A stretch of 64,000 nt of DNA from Apium graveolens (GCF_009905375.1 NW_027419839.1:1-64000), one strand, 5' to 3'; shown: positions 10,868 through 23,032, counted from the first letter of the stretch. Notes: generated by a model not told the origin, from the sequence alone. A program made the numbers and translations.

Positions 10868-12305
10868 TAGAGGGAGTAAAGGTACTCTAATATGGTGAGC
10901 AGTGACTTACATGGTTGATTAGAGCCAAAATGTTGAACAAAATTAACTTGTATGAAAGTGGTATTAATAGGTGGTAAAAGGATGTCAAATTGGATGTATA
11001 TGATGTTAATGTCAATTGTTGCATATATGGTGGAAAGTGACTCTTATAGGGTGCAAAGTGACTCTAATATTGTGAGAAGTAACTAACATGGTTAATTAGA
11101 ACCAAAATGTGGACCAAAATTGATTTGTATGAATATGGCACTAAGAGGTGGTAAAGGATTTCTAATTGCATGTACATGATGTTAACATGTTAATTGTACC
11201 AATATATGATGGCAAGTGACTCTTATAAGGTGCAAAGTGACTCTAATATGGTGAGAAGTCACTTACATAATTGATTATAGCCAAAATGTGGCCCAAAATT
11301 GACTTGTACGAAAGGGGTACCAAGAGGTGGTTAAAGGATGTCTAATTGCATGTACATGATGTTAACATGTTAATTATATCAATATTTGGTGGCAAATGAC
11401 TTTCATAGGGTGCAAAGTGACTCTAATATGGTGGAAAAGTGACTAACATGGTTAATTAGAACCAAAATGTGGACCAAAATTGACTTGTATGAATATGGCA
11501 CTAAGAGGTGGTTAAAGGATGTCTAATTGCATGTACCTGATGTTAACATGTTAATTGTACCAATATATGATGGCAAGTGACTCTTATAAGGTGCAAAGTG
11601 ACTCTAATATGGTGAGAAGTCACTTACATGATTGAATAGAGCCAAAATGTTGCCCAAAATTGACTTGTAGGAAAGGGGTACCAAGAGGTGGTTAAAGGAT
11701 GTCTATTGGCATTTACGTGATGTTAATATGTTAATTGTGTCAATATATAGGGCTAGTGACTCTTATAGGGTGTAAAGGTACTCTAATATGGTGAACAATG
11801 ACTTACATGGTTGATTAGAGCTAAAATGTGGACCAAAATTAACTTGAATGAAAGTGGCATTAATAGGTAGTAAAAGGATGTCAAATTGGATGTATATGAT
11901 GTTAACATGTCAATTGTTGCATATATGGTAGAAAGTGACTCTTATAGGGTGCAAAGTGACTCTAATATGGTGAGAAGTAACTAACATGGTTAATTAGAAC
12001 CAAAATGTGGACCAAAATTGACGTGTATGAATATGGCACTAAGAGGTGATAAAAGGATTTCTAATTGCATGTACATGATGTTAACATGTTAATTGTACCA
12101 ATATATGATGGAAGTGACTCTTATAAGGTGCAAAGTGACTCTAATATGGTGAGAAGTCACTTACATGATTGATTAGAGCCAAAATGTGGCCCAAAATTAA
12201 CTTGTAGGAAAGGGGTACCAAGAGGTGGTTAAAGGATGTCTAATTGCATTTACGTGATGTTAACATGTTAATTGTATCAATATATGGGGCAAGTGACTCT
12301 TATAG
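10868..12305. repeat. Satellite block, 8 monomers (D-type deletion derivative)
   Basis: Order a b c b c a b c, identical in plan to the first eight monomers of an A unit, then directly an LTR. Unlike true unit ends its last c keeps the internal variant GGTGGTTAAAGG (12224-12228) instead of GGTGC. An exchange between monomers 8 and 15 of A units, placed between about 12228 and 12305, removed seven monomers (~1.25 kb). Its sequence is A-like, not B-like. Confidence 0.93.
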
Positions 12306-12967
12306 TGATGTGGATCTCTCCACAAAGAAAGAAATGAAGAAGAAGAAAAGGGATAAGAGAAAAAGAGGATATTTCAAAAGAACACGATCAATCCAGAAAC
12401 GTGAACTTTTAATCTCAAATTGCTTAGATCAATCCAGAAACTAAGTAATTCGAATCTAACCTTCAAAACAATACAGTAATTGAAGTTTAGAGGAAAGAAA
12501 AACTACTTATAGTTTATCTCAAAACAAAAGTTTTATATCATCCATTGTCTCTCTTAAAAGATTACATTCAAAGGGTATTTATAGCCTTAGACAATAACCC
12601 GAACCCAATAAGATTCCAATAGAAATTCAATATCAGCATGAAGTAGCCATATCTGAATCTTTCCAGGAAACAAATTTAAAAACCAAATCCAAATAGAAAA
12701 AAGACAAAAATCAAATCCAAATAGGAAAATAAAATCCTAAGTGCTTAAACAAGAAAAACCCTTTCAAGTGAAAGGTAAAAACTTGCAATCAAAATTTGAA
12801 TTAAAAATATAATAATCAGCTACTTGTCCAACTTCATGCATCGCTCCTTAATTCCTTGTTGTCCAAGTAAGCTTCATAACCCATGTTTGCATCCTCTCCA
12901 ATTGAACATCACAACTAGTACACATAGCCAAATCCCAATCAACATATTCATTGCTTGATCCTCATCA
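12306..12967 (-). mobile_element. Solo-LTR-like segment, copy 5 (A-type reference copy)
   Basis: 662 bp with clear TGATG/CATCA ends, left flank TATAG, right flank TAGAG. TATA-like box at 12576-12584 (minus). Internal structure can be read clearly here: direct repeats GATCAATCCAGAAAC at 12386-12400 and 12427-12441; direct repeats CAAATCCAAATAG at 12684-12696 and 12712-12724; and a short stem-loop at 12310-12323. These are present in most copies. The 66-codon plus-strand frame that enters it (12244-12444) is not a gene. Confidence 0.82.
12310..12323. repeat. Short inverted repeat at the LTR edge (GTGGATCTCTCCAC)
   Basis: GTGGA and TCCAC are perfect 5-bp inverted arms around TCTC, four bases inside the left LTR end. 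It is conserved in nearly every copy. It overlaps the terminal inverted repeat, so integrase recognition is as likely an explanation as any RNA or DNA hairpin. Confidence 0.6.
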
Positions 12968-14401
12968 TAGAGGGAGTAAAGGTACTCTAATATGGTGAGC
13001 AGTGACTTACATGGTTGATTAGAGCCAAAATGTTGAACAAATTAACCTTGTATGAAAGTGGTATTAATAGGTGGTAAAAGGATGTCAAATTGGATGTATA
13101 TGATGTTAACGTGTCAATTGTTGCATATATGGTGGAAAGTGACTCTTATAGGGTGCAAAGTGACTCTAATATTGTGAGAAGTAACTAACATGGTTAATTA
13201 GAACCAAAATGTGGACCAAAATTGATTTGTATGAATATGGCACTAAGAGGTGGTAAAGGATTTCTAATTGCATGTACATGATTGTTAACATGTTAATTGT
13301 ACCAATATATGATGGCAAGTGACTCATATAGGTGCAAAGTGACTCTAATATGGTGAGAAGTCACTTACATAATTGATTATAGCCAAAATGTGGCCCAAAA
13401 TTGACTTGTACGAAAGGGGTACCAAGAGGTGGTTAAAGGATGTCTAATTGCATGTACATGATGTTAACATGTAATTATATCAATATTGGTGGCAAATGAC
13501 TTTCATAGGGTGCAAAGTGACTCTAATATGGTGAAAAGTGACTAACATGGTTAATTAGAACCAAAATGTGGACCAAAATTGACTTGTATGAATATGGCAC
13601 TAAGAGGTGGTTAAAGGATGTCTAATTGCATGTACATGATGTTAACATGTTAATTGTACCAATATATGATGGCAAGTGACTCTTATAAGGTGCAAAGTGA
13701 CTCTAATATGGTGAGAAGTCACTTACATGATTGAATAGAGCCAAAATGTTGCCCAAAATTGACTTGTAGGAAAGGGGTACCAAGAGGTGGTTAAAGGATG
13801 TCTATTGGCATTACGTGATGTTAATATGTTAATTGTGTCAATATATAGGGCTAGTGACTCTTATAGGGTGTAAAGGTACTCTAATATGGTGAACAATGAC
13901 TTACATGGTTGATTAGAGCTAAAATGTGGACCAAATTAACTTGAATGAAAGTGGCATTAATAGGTAGTAAAAGGATGTCAAATTGGATGTATATGATGTT
14001 AACATGTCAATTGTTGCATATATGGTAGAAAGTGACTCTTATAGGGTGCAAAGTGACTCTAATATGGTGAGAAGTAACTAACATGGTTAATTAGAACCAA
14101 AATGTGGACCAAAATTGACTTGTATGAATATGGCACTAAGAGGTGATAAAAGGATTTCTAATTGCATGTACATGATGTTAACATGTTAATTGTACCAATA
14201 TATGATGGAAGTGACTCTTATAAGGTGCAAAGTGACTCTAATATGGTGAGAAGTCACTTACATGATTGATAGAGCCAAAATGTGGCCCAAAATTAACTTG
14301 TAGGAAAGGGGTACCAAGAGGTGGTTAAAGGATGTCTAATTGCATTTACGTGATGTTAACATGTTAATTGTATCAATATATGGGGCAAGTGACTCTTATA
14401 G

Positions 14402-14580
14402 GGTGTAAAGGTACTCTAATATGGTAAACAATGACTTACATGATTGATTAGAGCCAAAATGTTGCCCAAAATTGACTTGTAGGAAAGGGGTACCAAGAGG
14501 TGGTTAAAGGATGTGTAATGGCATTTACGTGATGTTAATATGTTAATTGTATCAATATATGGGGCTAGTGACTCTTATAG
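14402..14580. repeat. Chimeric c' monomer (class a head, class c body)
   Basis: It starts like class a (GGTGTAAAGGTACTC, AATGACTTACAT) but from GATTGATTAGAGCC onward it is class c (TTGCCCAAAATTGACTTG, GGTACC, CATTTACGTG). It has its own marks TAAACAATG and GATGTGTAATGG. It is the ninth monomer of every A unit and of the 12-mer, and is absent from B, C and D blocks. Other copies are at 1955, 17759, 21122, 24473, 27810, 31145, 41401, 44752, 48101, 51447 and 54265. Confidence 0.85.
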
Positions 14581-14758
14581 GGTGTAAAGGTACTCTAATA
14601 TGGTGAACAATGACTTACATGGTTGATTAGAGCTAAAATTGGACCAAAATTAACTTGTATGAAAGTGGCATTAATAGGTGGTAAAAGGATGTCAAATTGG
14701 ATGTATATGATGTTAACATGTCAATTGTTGCATATATGGTGGAAAGTGACTCTTATAG
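14581..14758. repeat. Representative class a monomer (178 bp)
   Basis: Bounded by the TATAG/GGTGT junction. Diagnostic stretches are GGTGTAAAGGTACTC, GTGGCATTAATAGGTGG and GTCAATTGTTGCATATATGG. The 10-bp palindrome ATGTTAACAT (HpaI site GTTAAC) is present. The monomer contains no GGTACC. Confidence 0.9.
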
Positions 14759-14938
14759 GGTGCAAAGTGACTCCAATATGGTGAGAAGTGACTAACATGG
14801 TTAATTAGAACCAAAATGTGGACCAAAATTGACTTGTATGAATATGGCACTAAGAGGTGATAAAAGGATTTCTAATTGCATGTACATGATGTTAACATGG
14901 TTAATTGTACCAATATATGATGGAAGTGACTCTTATAA
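14759..14938. repeat. Representative class b monomer (180 bp)
   Basis: Diagnostic stretches are ACTAACATGG, TTAATTAGAACC and GAATATGGCACTAAGAGG. The palindromes CATGTACATG (14879-14888) and ATGTTAACAT (14889-14898) abut exactly. AAGTGACT occurs at 14744, 14765 and 14786, each 21 bp apart. This copy has one extra G after the second palindrome. Confidence 0.9.
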
Positions 14939-15117
14939 GGTGCAAAGTGACTCTAATATGGTGAGAAGTCACTTACATGATTGATTAGAGCCAAAATGTG
15001 GCCCAAAATTAACTTGTAGGAAACGGGTACCAAGAGGTGGTTAAAGGATGTCTAATTGCATTTACGTGATGTTAACATGTTAATTGTATCAATATATGGG
15101 GCAAGTGACTCTTATAG
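14939..15117. repeat. Representative class c monomer (179 bp)
   Basis: Diagnostic stretches are AGTCACTTACATGATTG, GGTACCAAGAGG and CATTTACGTG. In place of the third direct AAGTGACT of class b it has the reverse complement AGTCACTT (14967-14974). This gives an 8-bp inverted repeat with 14945-14952 across a 14-base loop. Confidence 0.9.
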
Positions 15118-15652
15118 GGTGTAAAGGTACTCTAATATGGTGAACAATGACTTACATGGTTGATTAGAGCCAAAATGTTGAACAAAATTAACTTCTATGA
15201 AAGTGGCATTAATAGGTGGTAAAAGGATGTCAATTGGATGTATATGATGTTAACATGTCAATTGTTGCATATATGGTGGAAAGTGACTCTTATAGGGTGC
15301 AAAGTGACTCTAATATGGTGAGAAGTGACTAACATGGTTAATTAGAACCAAATGTGGACCAAAATTGACTTGTATGAATATGGCACTAAGAGGTGGTAAA
15401 AGGATTTCTAATTGCATGTACATGATTTTAACATGTTAATTGTGCCAATATACTGATGGAAGTGAATCTTATAGGTGTAAAGTGACTCTAATCTGGTGAG
15501 AAGTCACTTACATGATTGATTAGAGCCAAAATGTGGCCCAAAATTAACTTGTAGGAAAGGGGTACCAAGAGGTGCTTAAAGGATGTCTAATTGCATTTAC
15601 GTGATGTTAACATGTTAATTGTATCAATATATGGGGCAAGTGACTCTTATAG

Positions 15653-16318
15653 TGATGTGGATCTCTCCACAAAGAAAGAAATGAAGAAGAAGAAAAGGGA
15701 TAAGAGAAAAAGAGGATATTTCAAAAGAACACGATCAATCCAGAAACGTGAACTTTTAATCTCAAATTGCTTAGATCAATCCAGAAACTAAGTAATTCGA
15801 ATCTAACCTTCAAAACAATACAGTAATTGAAGTTTAGAGGAAAGAAAAAACTACTTATAGTTTATCTCAAAACAAAAGTTTTATATCATCCATTGTCTCT
15901 CTTAAAAGATTACATTCAAAGGGTATTTATAGCCTTAGACAATAACCCGAACCCAATAAGATTCCAATAGAAATTCAATATCAGCATGAAGTAGCCAATA
16001 TCTGAATCTTTCCAGGAAACAAATTTAAAAACCAAATCCAAATAGAAAAAAGACAAAAATCAAATCCAAATAGGAAAATAAAATCCTAAGTGCTTTAAAC
16101 AAGAAAAACCCTTTCAAGTGAAAGGTAAAAACTTGCAATCAAAATTTGAATTAAAAATATAATAATCAGCTACTTGTCCAACTTCATGCATCGCTCCTTA
16201 ATTCCTTATTGTCCAAGTAAGCTTCATAACCCATGTTTTGCATCCTCTCCAATTGAACATCACAACTAGTACACATAGCCAAATCCCAATCAACATATTC
16301 ATTGCTTGATCCTCATCA
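15653..16318 (-). mobile_element. Solo-LTR-like segment, copy 6
   Basis: 666 bp, ends intact, right flank TAGAG. TATA-like box at 15924-15932 (minus). First copy in the window with CCTTATTGTCC instead of CCTTGTTGTCC, and with ACCCGAACCC in place of ACCCAAACCC (shared with 12306). Confidence 0.82.
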
Positions 16319-19020
16319 TAGAGGGAGTAAAGGTACTCTAATATGGTGAGCAGTGACTTACATGGTTGATTAGAGCCAAAATGTTGAACAAAATTAACTT
16401 GTATGAAAGTGGTATTAATAGGTGGTAAAAGGATGTCAAATTGGATGTATATGATGTTAACGTGTCAATTGTTGCATATATGGTGGAAAGTGACTCTTAT
16501 AGGGTGCAAAGTGACTCTAATATTGTGAGAAGTAACTAACATGGTTAATTAGAACCAAAATGTGGACCAAAATTGATTTGTATGAATATGGCACTAAGAG
16601 GTGGTAAAGGATTTCTAATTGCATGTACATGATGTTAACATGTTAATTGTACCAATATATGATGGCAAGTGACTATTATAAGGTGCAAAGTGACTCTAAT
16701 ATGGTGAGAAGTCACTTACATAATTGATTATAGCCAAAATGTGGCCCAAAATTGACTTGTACGAAAGGGGGTACCAAGAGGTGGTTAAAGGATGTCTAAT
16801 TGCATGTACATGATGTTAACATGTTAATTATATCAATATTTGGTGGCAAATGACTTTCATAGGGTGCACAGTGACTCTAATATGGTGAAAAGTGACTAAC
16901 ATGGTTAATTAGAACCAAAATGTGGACCAAAATTGACTTGTATGAATATGGCACTAAGAGGTGGTTAAAGGATGTCTAATTGCATGTACATGAGTGTTAA
17001 CATGTTAATTGTACCAATATATGATGGCAAGTGACTATTATAAGGTGCATAAGTGACTCTAATATGGTGAGAAGTCACTTACATGATGAATTAGAGCCAA
17101 AATGTTGCCCAAAATTGACTTGTAGGAAAGGGGTACCAAGAGGTGGTTAAAGGATGTCTATGGCATTTACGTGATGTTAATATGTTAATTGTGTCAATAT
17201 AGGGGCTAGTGACTCTTATAGGGTGTAAAGGTACTCTAATATGGTGAACAATGACTTACATGGTTGATTAGAGCTAAAATGTGGACCAAATTAACTTGAA
17301 TGAAAGTGGCATTAATAGGTAGTAAAAAGGATGTCAAATTGGATGTATATGATGTTAACATGTCAATTGTTGCATATATGGTAGAAAGTGACTCTTATAG
17401 GGTGCAAAGTGACTCTAATATGGTGAGAAGTAACTAACATGGTTAATTAGAACCAAAATGTGGACCAAAATTGACGTGTATGAATATGGCACTAAGAGGT
17501 GATAAAAGGATTTCTAATTGCATGTACATGATGTTAACATGTTAATTGTACCAATCTATGATGGAAGTGACTCTTATAAGGTGCAAAGTGACTCTAATAT
17601 GGTGAGAAGTCACTTACATGATTGATTAGAGCCAAAATGTGGCCCAAAATTAACTTGTAGGAAAGGGGTACCAAGAGGTGGTTAAAGGATGTCTAATTGC
17701 ATTTACGTGATGTTAACATGTTAATTGTATCAATATATGGGGCAAGTGACTCTTATAGGGTGTAAAGGTACTCTAATATTGGTAAAACAATGACTGACAT
17801 GATTGATTAGAGCCAAATGTTGCCCAAAATTGACTTGTAGGAAAGGGGTACCAAGAGGTGGTTAAAGGATGTGTAATGGCATGTTACGTGATGTTAATAT
17901 GTTAATTGTATCAATATATGGGGCTAGTGACTCTTATAGGGTGTAAAGGTACTCTAATATGGTGAACAATGACTTACATGGTTGATTAGAGCTAAAATTT
18001 GGACCAAAATTAACTTGTATGAAAGTGGCATTAATAGGTGGTAAAAGGTGTCAAATTGGATGTATATGATGTTAACATGTCAATTGTTGCATATATGGTG
18101 GAAAAGTGACTCTTATAGGGTGCAAAGTGACTCCAATATGGTGAGAAGTGACTAACATGGTAATTATAACCAAAATGTGGACCACAATTGACTTGTATGA
18201 ATACTGGCACTAAGAGGTGAATAAAAGGATTTCTAATTGCATGTACTGATGTTAAACATGTTCAATTGTACCAATATATGATGGAAGTGACTCTTATAAG
18301 GTGCACAAGTGACTCTAATATGGTGAGAAGTCACTTACATGATTGATTAGAGCCAAAATGTGGCCCAAACTTAACTTGTAGGAAACGGGTACCAAGAGGT
18401 GGTTAAAGGATGTCTAATTGCATTTACGTGATGTTAACATGTTAATTGTATCAATATATGGGGCAAGTGACTCTTATAGGGTGTAAAGGTACTCTAATAT
18501 GGTGACAATGACTTACATGGTTGATTAGAGCCAAAATGTTGAACAAAAATTAACTTCTATGAAAGTGGCATTAATAGGTGGTAAAAGGATGTCAAATTGG
18601 ATGTATATGATGTTAACATGTCAATTGTTGCATATATGGTGGAAAGTGACTCTTATAGGGTGCAAAGTGACTCTAATTATGGTGAGAAGTGACTAACATG
18701 GTTAATTAGAACCAAAATGTGGACCAAATTGACTTGTATGAATATGGCACTAAGAGGTGGGTAAAAGGATTTCTAATTGCATGTACATGATTTTAACATG
18801 TTAATTGTGCCAATATATGATGGAAGTGAATCTTATAAGGTGTAAAGTGACTCTAATCGTGGTGAGAAGTCACTTACATGATTGATTAGAGCCAAAATGT
18901 GGCCCAAAATTAACTTGTAGGAAAGGGGTACCCAGAGGTGCTTAAAGGATGTCTAATTGCATTTACGTGATGTTAACATGTTAATTGTAATCAATATATG
19001 GGGCAAAGTGACTCTTATAG
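16319..19020. repeat. Satellite block, 15 monomers (A-type, noisy)
   Basis: Same plan as the block at 12968, with c' at 17759-17939. From ~16.98 kb on it contains many isolated single-base insertions not seen elsewhere, such as ATACTGGCAC, GTTAAACATGTTCAATTG and GATTGATGAATT-like slips. These make the block slightly long. They look like uncorrected long-read errors rather than array evolution. Confidence 0.93.
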
Positions 19021-19688
19021 TGATGTGGATCTCTCCACAAAGAAAGAAATGAAGAAGAAGAAAAGGGATAAGAGAAAAAGAGGATATTTCAAAAGAACAC
19101 GATCAATCCAGAAACGTGAACTTTTAATCTCAAATTGCTTAGATCAATCCAGAAACTAAGTAATTCGAATCTTACCTTCAAAACAATACAGTAATTGAAG
19201 TTTAGAGGAAAGAAAAACTACTTATAGTTTATCTCAAAACAAAAGTTTTATATCATCCATGTCTCTCTTAAAAGATTACATTCAAAGGGTATTTATAGCC
19301 TGTAGACAATAAACCCGAACCCAATAAGATTCCAATAAAATTCAATATCAGCATGAATTAGCCAATATCTGAATCTTTCCAGGAAACAATTTAAAAACCA
19401 AATCCAAATAGAAAAAAGACAAAAATCAAATCCAAATAGGAAAATAAAATCCCTAAGTGCTTAAAACAAGAAAAACCCTTTCAAGTGAAAGGTTAAAAAC
19501 TTGCAATAAAAATTTGAATTAACAATATAATAATCAGCTACTTGTCCATACTTCATGCATCGCTCCTTAATTCCTTATTGTCCAAGGAAGCTTCTATAAC
19601 CCATGTTTGGCATCCTCTCCAATTGAACATCACAACTAGTACACATAGCCAAATCCCAATCAACATATTCATTGCTTGATCCTCATCA
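19021..19688 (-). mobile_element. Solo-LTR-like segment, copy 7
   Basis: 668 bp, the longest copy, because of scattered one-base insertions (CTGTAGACAATAAACCC). TATA-like box at 19290-19298 (minus). It carries GAATTAGCC, otherwise typical of the 5283/34441/57597 subgroup, while the rest is A-like. The 84-codon minus frame overlapping its right end (19553-19807) exists only through indels and is not conserved. Confidence 0.8.
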
Positions 19689-22369
19689 TAGAGGGAGTAA
19701 AGGTACTCTAATATGGTGAGCAGTGACTTAAGGTTGATTAGAGCCAAAATGTTGAACAAAATTAACTTGTAGGAAAGTGGTATTAATAGGTGGTAAAAGG
19801 ATGTCAAATTGGATGTATATGATGTTAACGTGTCAATTGTTGCATATATGGTGGAAAGTGACTCTTATAGGGTGCAAAGTGACTCTAATATTGTGAGAAG
19901 TAACTAACATGGTTAATTAGAACCAAAATGTGGACCAAAATTGATTTGTATGAATAGGCACTAAGAGGTGGTAAAGGATTTCTAATTGCATGTACATGAT
20001 GTTAACATGTTAATTGTACCAATATATGATGGCAAGTGACTATTATAAGGTGCAAAGTGACTCTAATATGGTGAGAAGTCACTTACATAATTGATTATAG
20101 CCAAAATGTGGCCCAAAATTGACTTGTACGAAAGGGGTACCAAGAGGTGGTTAAAGGATGTCTAATTGCAGTACATGATGTTAACATGTTAATTATATCA
20201 ATATTTGGTGGCAAATGACTTTCATAGGGTGCAAAGTGACTCTAATATGGTGAAAAGTGACTAACATGGTTAATTAGAACCAAAATGTGGACCAAAATTG
20301 ACTTGTATGAATATGGCACTAAGAGGTGGTTAAAGGATGTCTAATTGCATGTACATGATGTTAACATGTTAATTGTACCAATATATGATGGCAAGTGATT
20401 CTTATAAGGTGCATAGTGACTCTAATATGGTGAGGAGTCACTTACATGATTGATTAGAGCCAAAATGTTGCCCAAAATTGACTTGTAGGAAAGGGGTACC
20501 AAGAGGTGGTTAAAGGATGTCTAATGGCATTTACGTGATGTTAATATGTTAATTGTGTCAATATATGGGGCTAGTGACTCTTATAGGTGTAAAAGGTACT
20601 CTAATATGGTGAACAATGACTTACATGGTTGATTAGAGCTAAAATGTGGACCAAAATTAACTTGTATGAAGTGGCATTAATAGGTGGTAAAAGGATGTCA
20701 AATTGGATGTATATGATGTTAACATGTCAATTGTTGCATATATGGTGGAAAGTGACTCTTATAGGTGTAAAGTGACTCTAATATGGTGAGAAGGTGAACT
20801 AACATGGTTAATAGAACCAAAATGTGGACCAAAATTGACTTGTATGAATATGGCACTAAGAGGTGATAAAAAGGATTTCTAATATGCATGTACATGATGT
20901 TAACATGTTAATTGTACCAATATATGATGGAAGTGACTCTTATAAGGTGCAAGTGACTCTAATATGGTGAGAAGTCACTTACATGATTGATTAGAAGCCA
21001 AAATGTGGCCCAAAATTAAATTGTAGAAAGGGGTACCAGAGGTGGTTAAAGGAGGTCTAATTGCATTTACGTGATGTTTAACAGTTAATTGTATCAATAT
21101 AGGGGCAAGTGACTCTTATAGGGTGTAAAGGTACTCTAATATGGTAAACAATGACTTACATGATTGATTAGAGCCAAATGTTGCCCAAATTGACTTGTAG
21201 GAAAGGGGGTACCAAGAGGTGGTTAAAGGATGTGTAATGGCATTTACGTGATGTTAATATGTTAATTGTAATCAATATATGGGCTAGTGACTCTATAGGG
21301 TGTAAAGGTACTCTAATATGGTGAACAATGACTTACATGGTTGATTAGAGCTAAAATTTGGACCAAAATTAACTTGTATGAAAGTGGCATTAATAGGTGG
21401 TAAAAGGATGTCAAATTGGATGTATATGATGTTAACATGTCAATTGTTGCATATATGGTGGAAAGTGACTCTTATAGGGTTGCAAAGTGACTCCAATATG
21501 GTGAGAAGTGACTAACATGGTTAATTAGAACCAAAATGTGGACCAAAATTGACTTGTATGAATATGGCACTAAGAGGTGATAAAAGGATTTCTAATTGCA
21601 TGTACATGATGTTAACATGTTAATTGTACCAATATATGATGGAAGTGACTCTTATAAGGGGCAAAGTGACTCTAATATGGTGAGAAGTCACTTACATGAT
21701 TGATTAGAGCCAAAATGTGGCCCAAAATTAACTTGTAGGAAACGGGTACCAAGAGGTGGTTAAAGGATGTCTAATGCATTTACGTGATTTAACATGTTAA
21801 TTGTATCAATATATGGGGCAAGTGACTCTTATAGGGTGTAAAGGTACTCTAATATGGTGAACAATGACTTACATGGTTGATAGAGCCAAAATGTTGAACA
21901 AAATTAACTTCTATGAAAGTGGCATTAATAGGTGGTAAAAGGATGTCAAATTGGATGTATATGATGTTAACATGTCAATTGTTGCATATATGGTGGAAAG
22001 TGACTCTTATAGGGTGCAAAGTGACTCTAATATGGTGAGAAGTGACTAACATGGTTAATTAGAACCAAAATGTGGACCAAAATTGACTTGTATGAATATG
22101 GCACTAAGAGGTGGTAAAGGATTTCTAATTGCATGTACATGATTTTAACATGTTAATTGTGCCAATATATGATGGAAGTGAATCTTATAAGGTGTAAAGT
22201 GACTCTAATCTGGTGAGAAGTCACTTACATGATTGATTAGAGCCAAAATGTGGCCCCAAAATTAACTTGTAGGAAAGGGGTACCAAGAGTGCTTAAAGGA
22301 TGTCTAATTGCATTTACGTGATGTTAACATGTTAATTGTATCAATATATGGGGCAAGTGACTCTTATAG
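19689..22369. repeat. Satellite block, 15 monomers (A-type, subtype II)
   Basis: Standard A order with c' at 21122-21298. Monomers 4-5 carry GTGATTC...GCATAGTGAC and GATTGATTAGAGCC, the subtype shared with 23033, 26387, 50009, 52826 and the B blocks. Blocks at 525, 10868, 12968, 29720, 39965 and 46669 have GATTGAATAGAGCC instead. Several indels lie between 20.8 and 21.3 kb. Confidence 0.93.
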
Positions 22370-23032
22370 TGATGTGGATCTCTCCACAAAGAAAGAAATG
22401 AAGAAGAAGAAAAGGGATAAGAGAAAAAGAGGATATTTCAAAAGAACCACGATCAATCCAGAAACGTGAACTTTTTAATCTCAAATTGCTTAGATCAATC
22501 CAGAACTAAGTAATTCGAATCTAACCTTCAAAACAATACAGTAATTGAAGTTTAGAGGAAAGAAAACTACTTATAGTTTATCTCAAAACAAAAGTTTTAT
22601 ATCATCCATTGTCTCTCTTAAAAGATTACATTCAAGGGTATTTATAGCCTTAGACAATAACCCGAACCCAATAAGATTCCAATAGAAATTCAATATCAGC
22701 ATGAAGTAGCCAATATCTGAATCTTTCCAGGAAACAAATTTAAAAACCAAATCCAAATAGAAAAAAGACAAAAATCAAATCCAAATAGGAAAATAAAATC
22801 CTAAGTGCTTAAAAAAGAAAAAACCCTTTCAAGTGAAAGGTAAAAACTTGCAATCAAAATTTGAATTAAAAATATAATAATCAGCTACTTGTCCAACTTC
22901 ATGCATCGCTCCTTAATTCCTTATTGTCCAAGTAAGCTTCATAACCCATGTTTGCATCCTCTCCAATTGAACATCACAACTAGTACACATAGCCAAATCC
23001 CAATCAACATATTCATTGCTTGATCCTCATCA
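22370..23032 (-). mobile_element. Solo-LTR-like segment, copy 8
   Basis: 663 bp, ends intact, right flank TAGAG. TATA-like box at 22639-22647 (minus). CCTTATTG variant. The minus frames at 22583-22771 and 22939-23154 are LTR and LTR/satellite readthrough, not conserved. Confidence 0.82.

Larger units (their letters stand above)
12968..15652. repeat. Satellite block, 15 monomers (A-type reference unit)
   Basis: This is a cleanly readable A unit: a b c b c a b c c' a b c a b c. c' is at 14402-14580, and the two closing trimers are at 14581-15117 and 15118-15652. The terminal trimer is recognisable by TGTTGAAC and CTTCTATG in a, GATTTTAAC in b, and AATCTGGTGAG plus GGTGC in c. The plus-strand 66-codon frame at 15591-15791 crosses its right edge into the next LTR and is not considered coding. 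Confidence 0.96.

Noticed and set aside
12244..12444. 66-codon plus-strand open frame, identical at 15591, 49287 and 52101
   Set aside because: It runs from the last satellite monomer across the TATAG junction into the LTR. It recurs because the unit is copied and is broken by indels in most other units. The lysine/arginine-rich part is just the purine-rich LTR end.
19553..19807. 84-codon minus-strand open frame, the longest in the window
   Set aside because: It lies across LTR and satellite and is kept open only by local one-base changes. Sister copies are interrupted and no known domain is recognisable.
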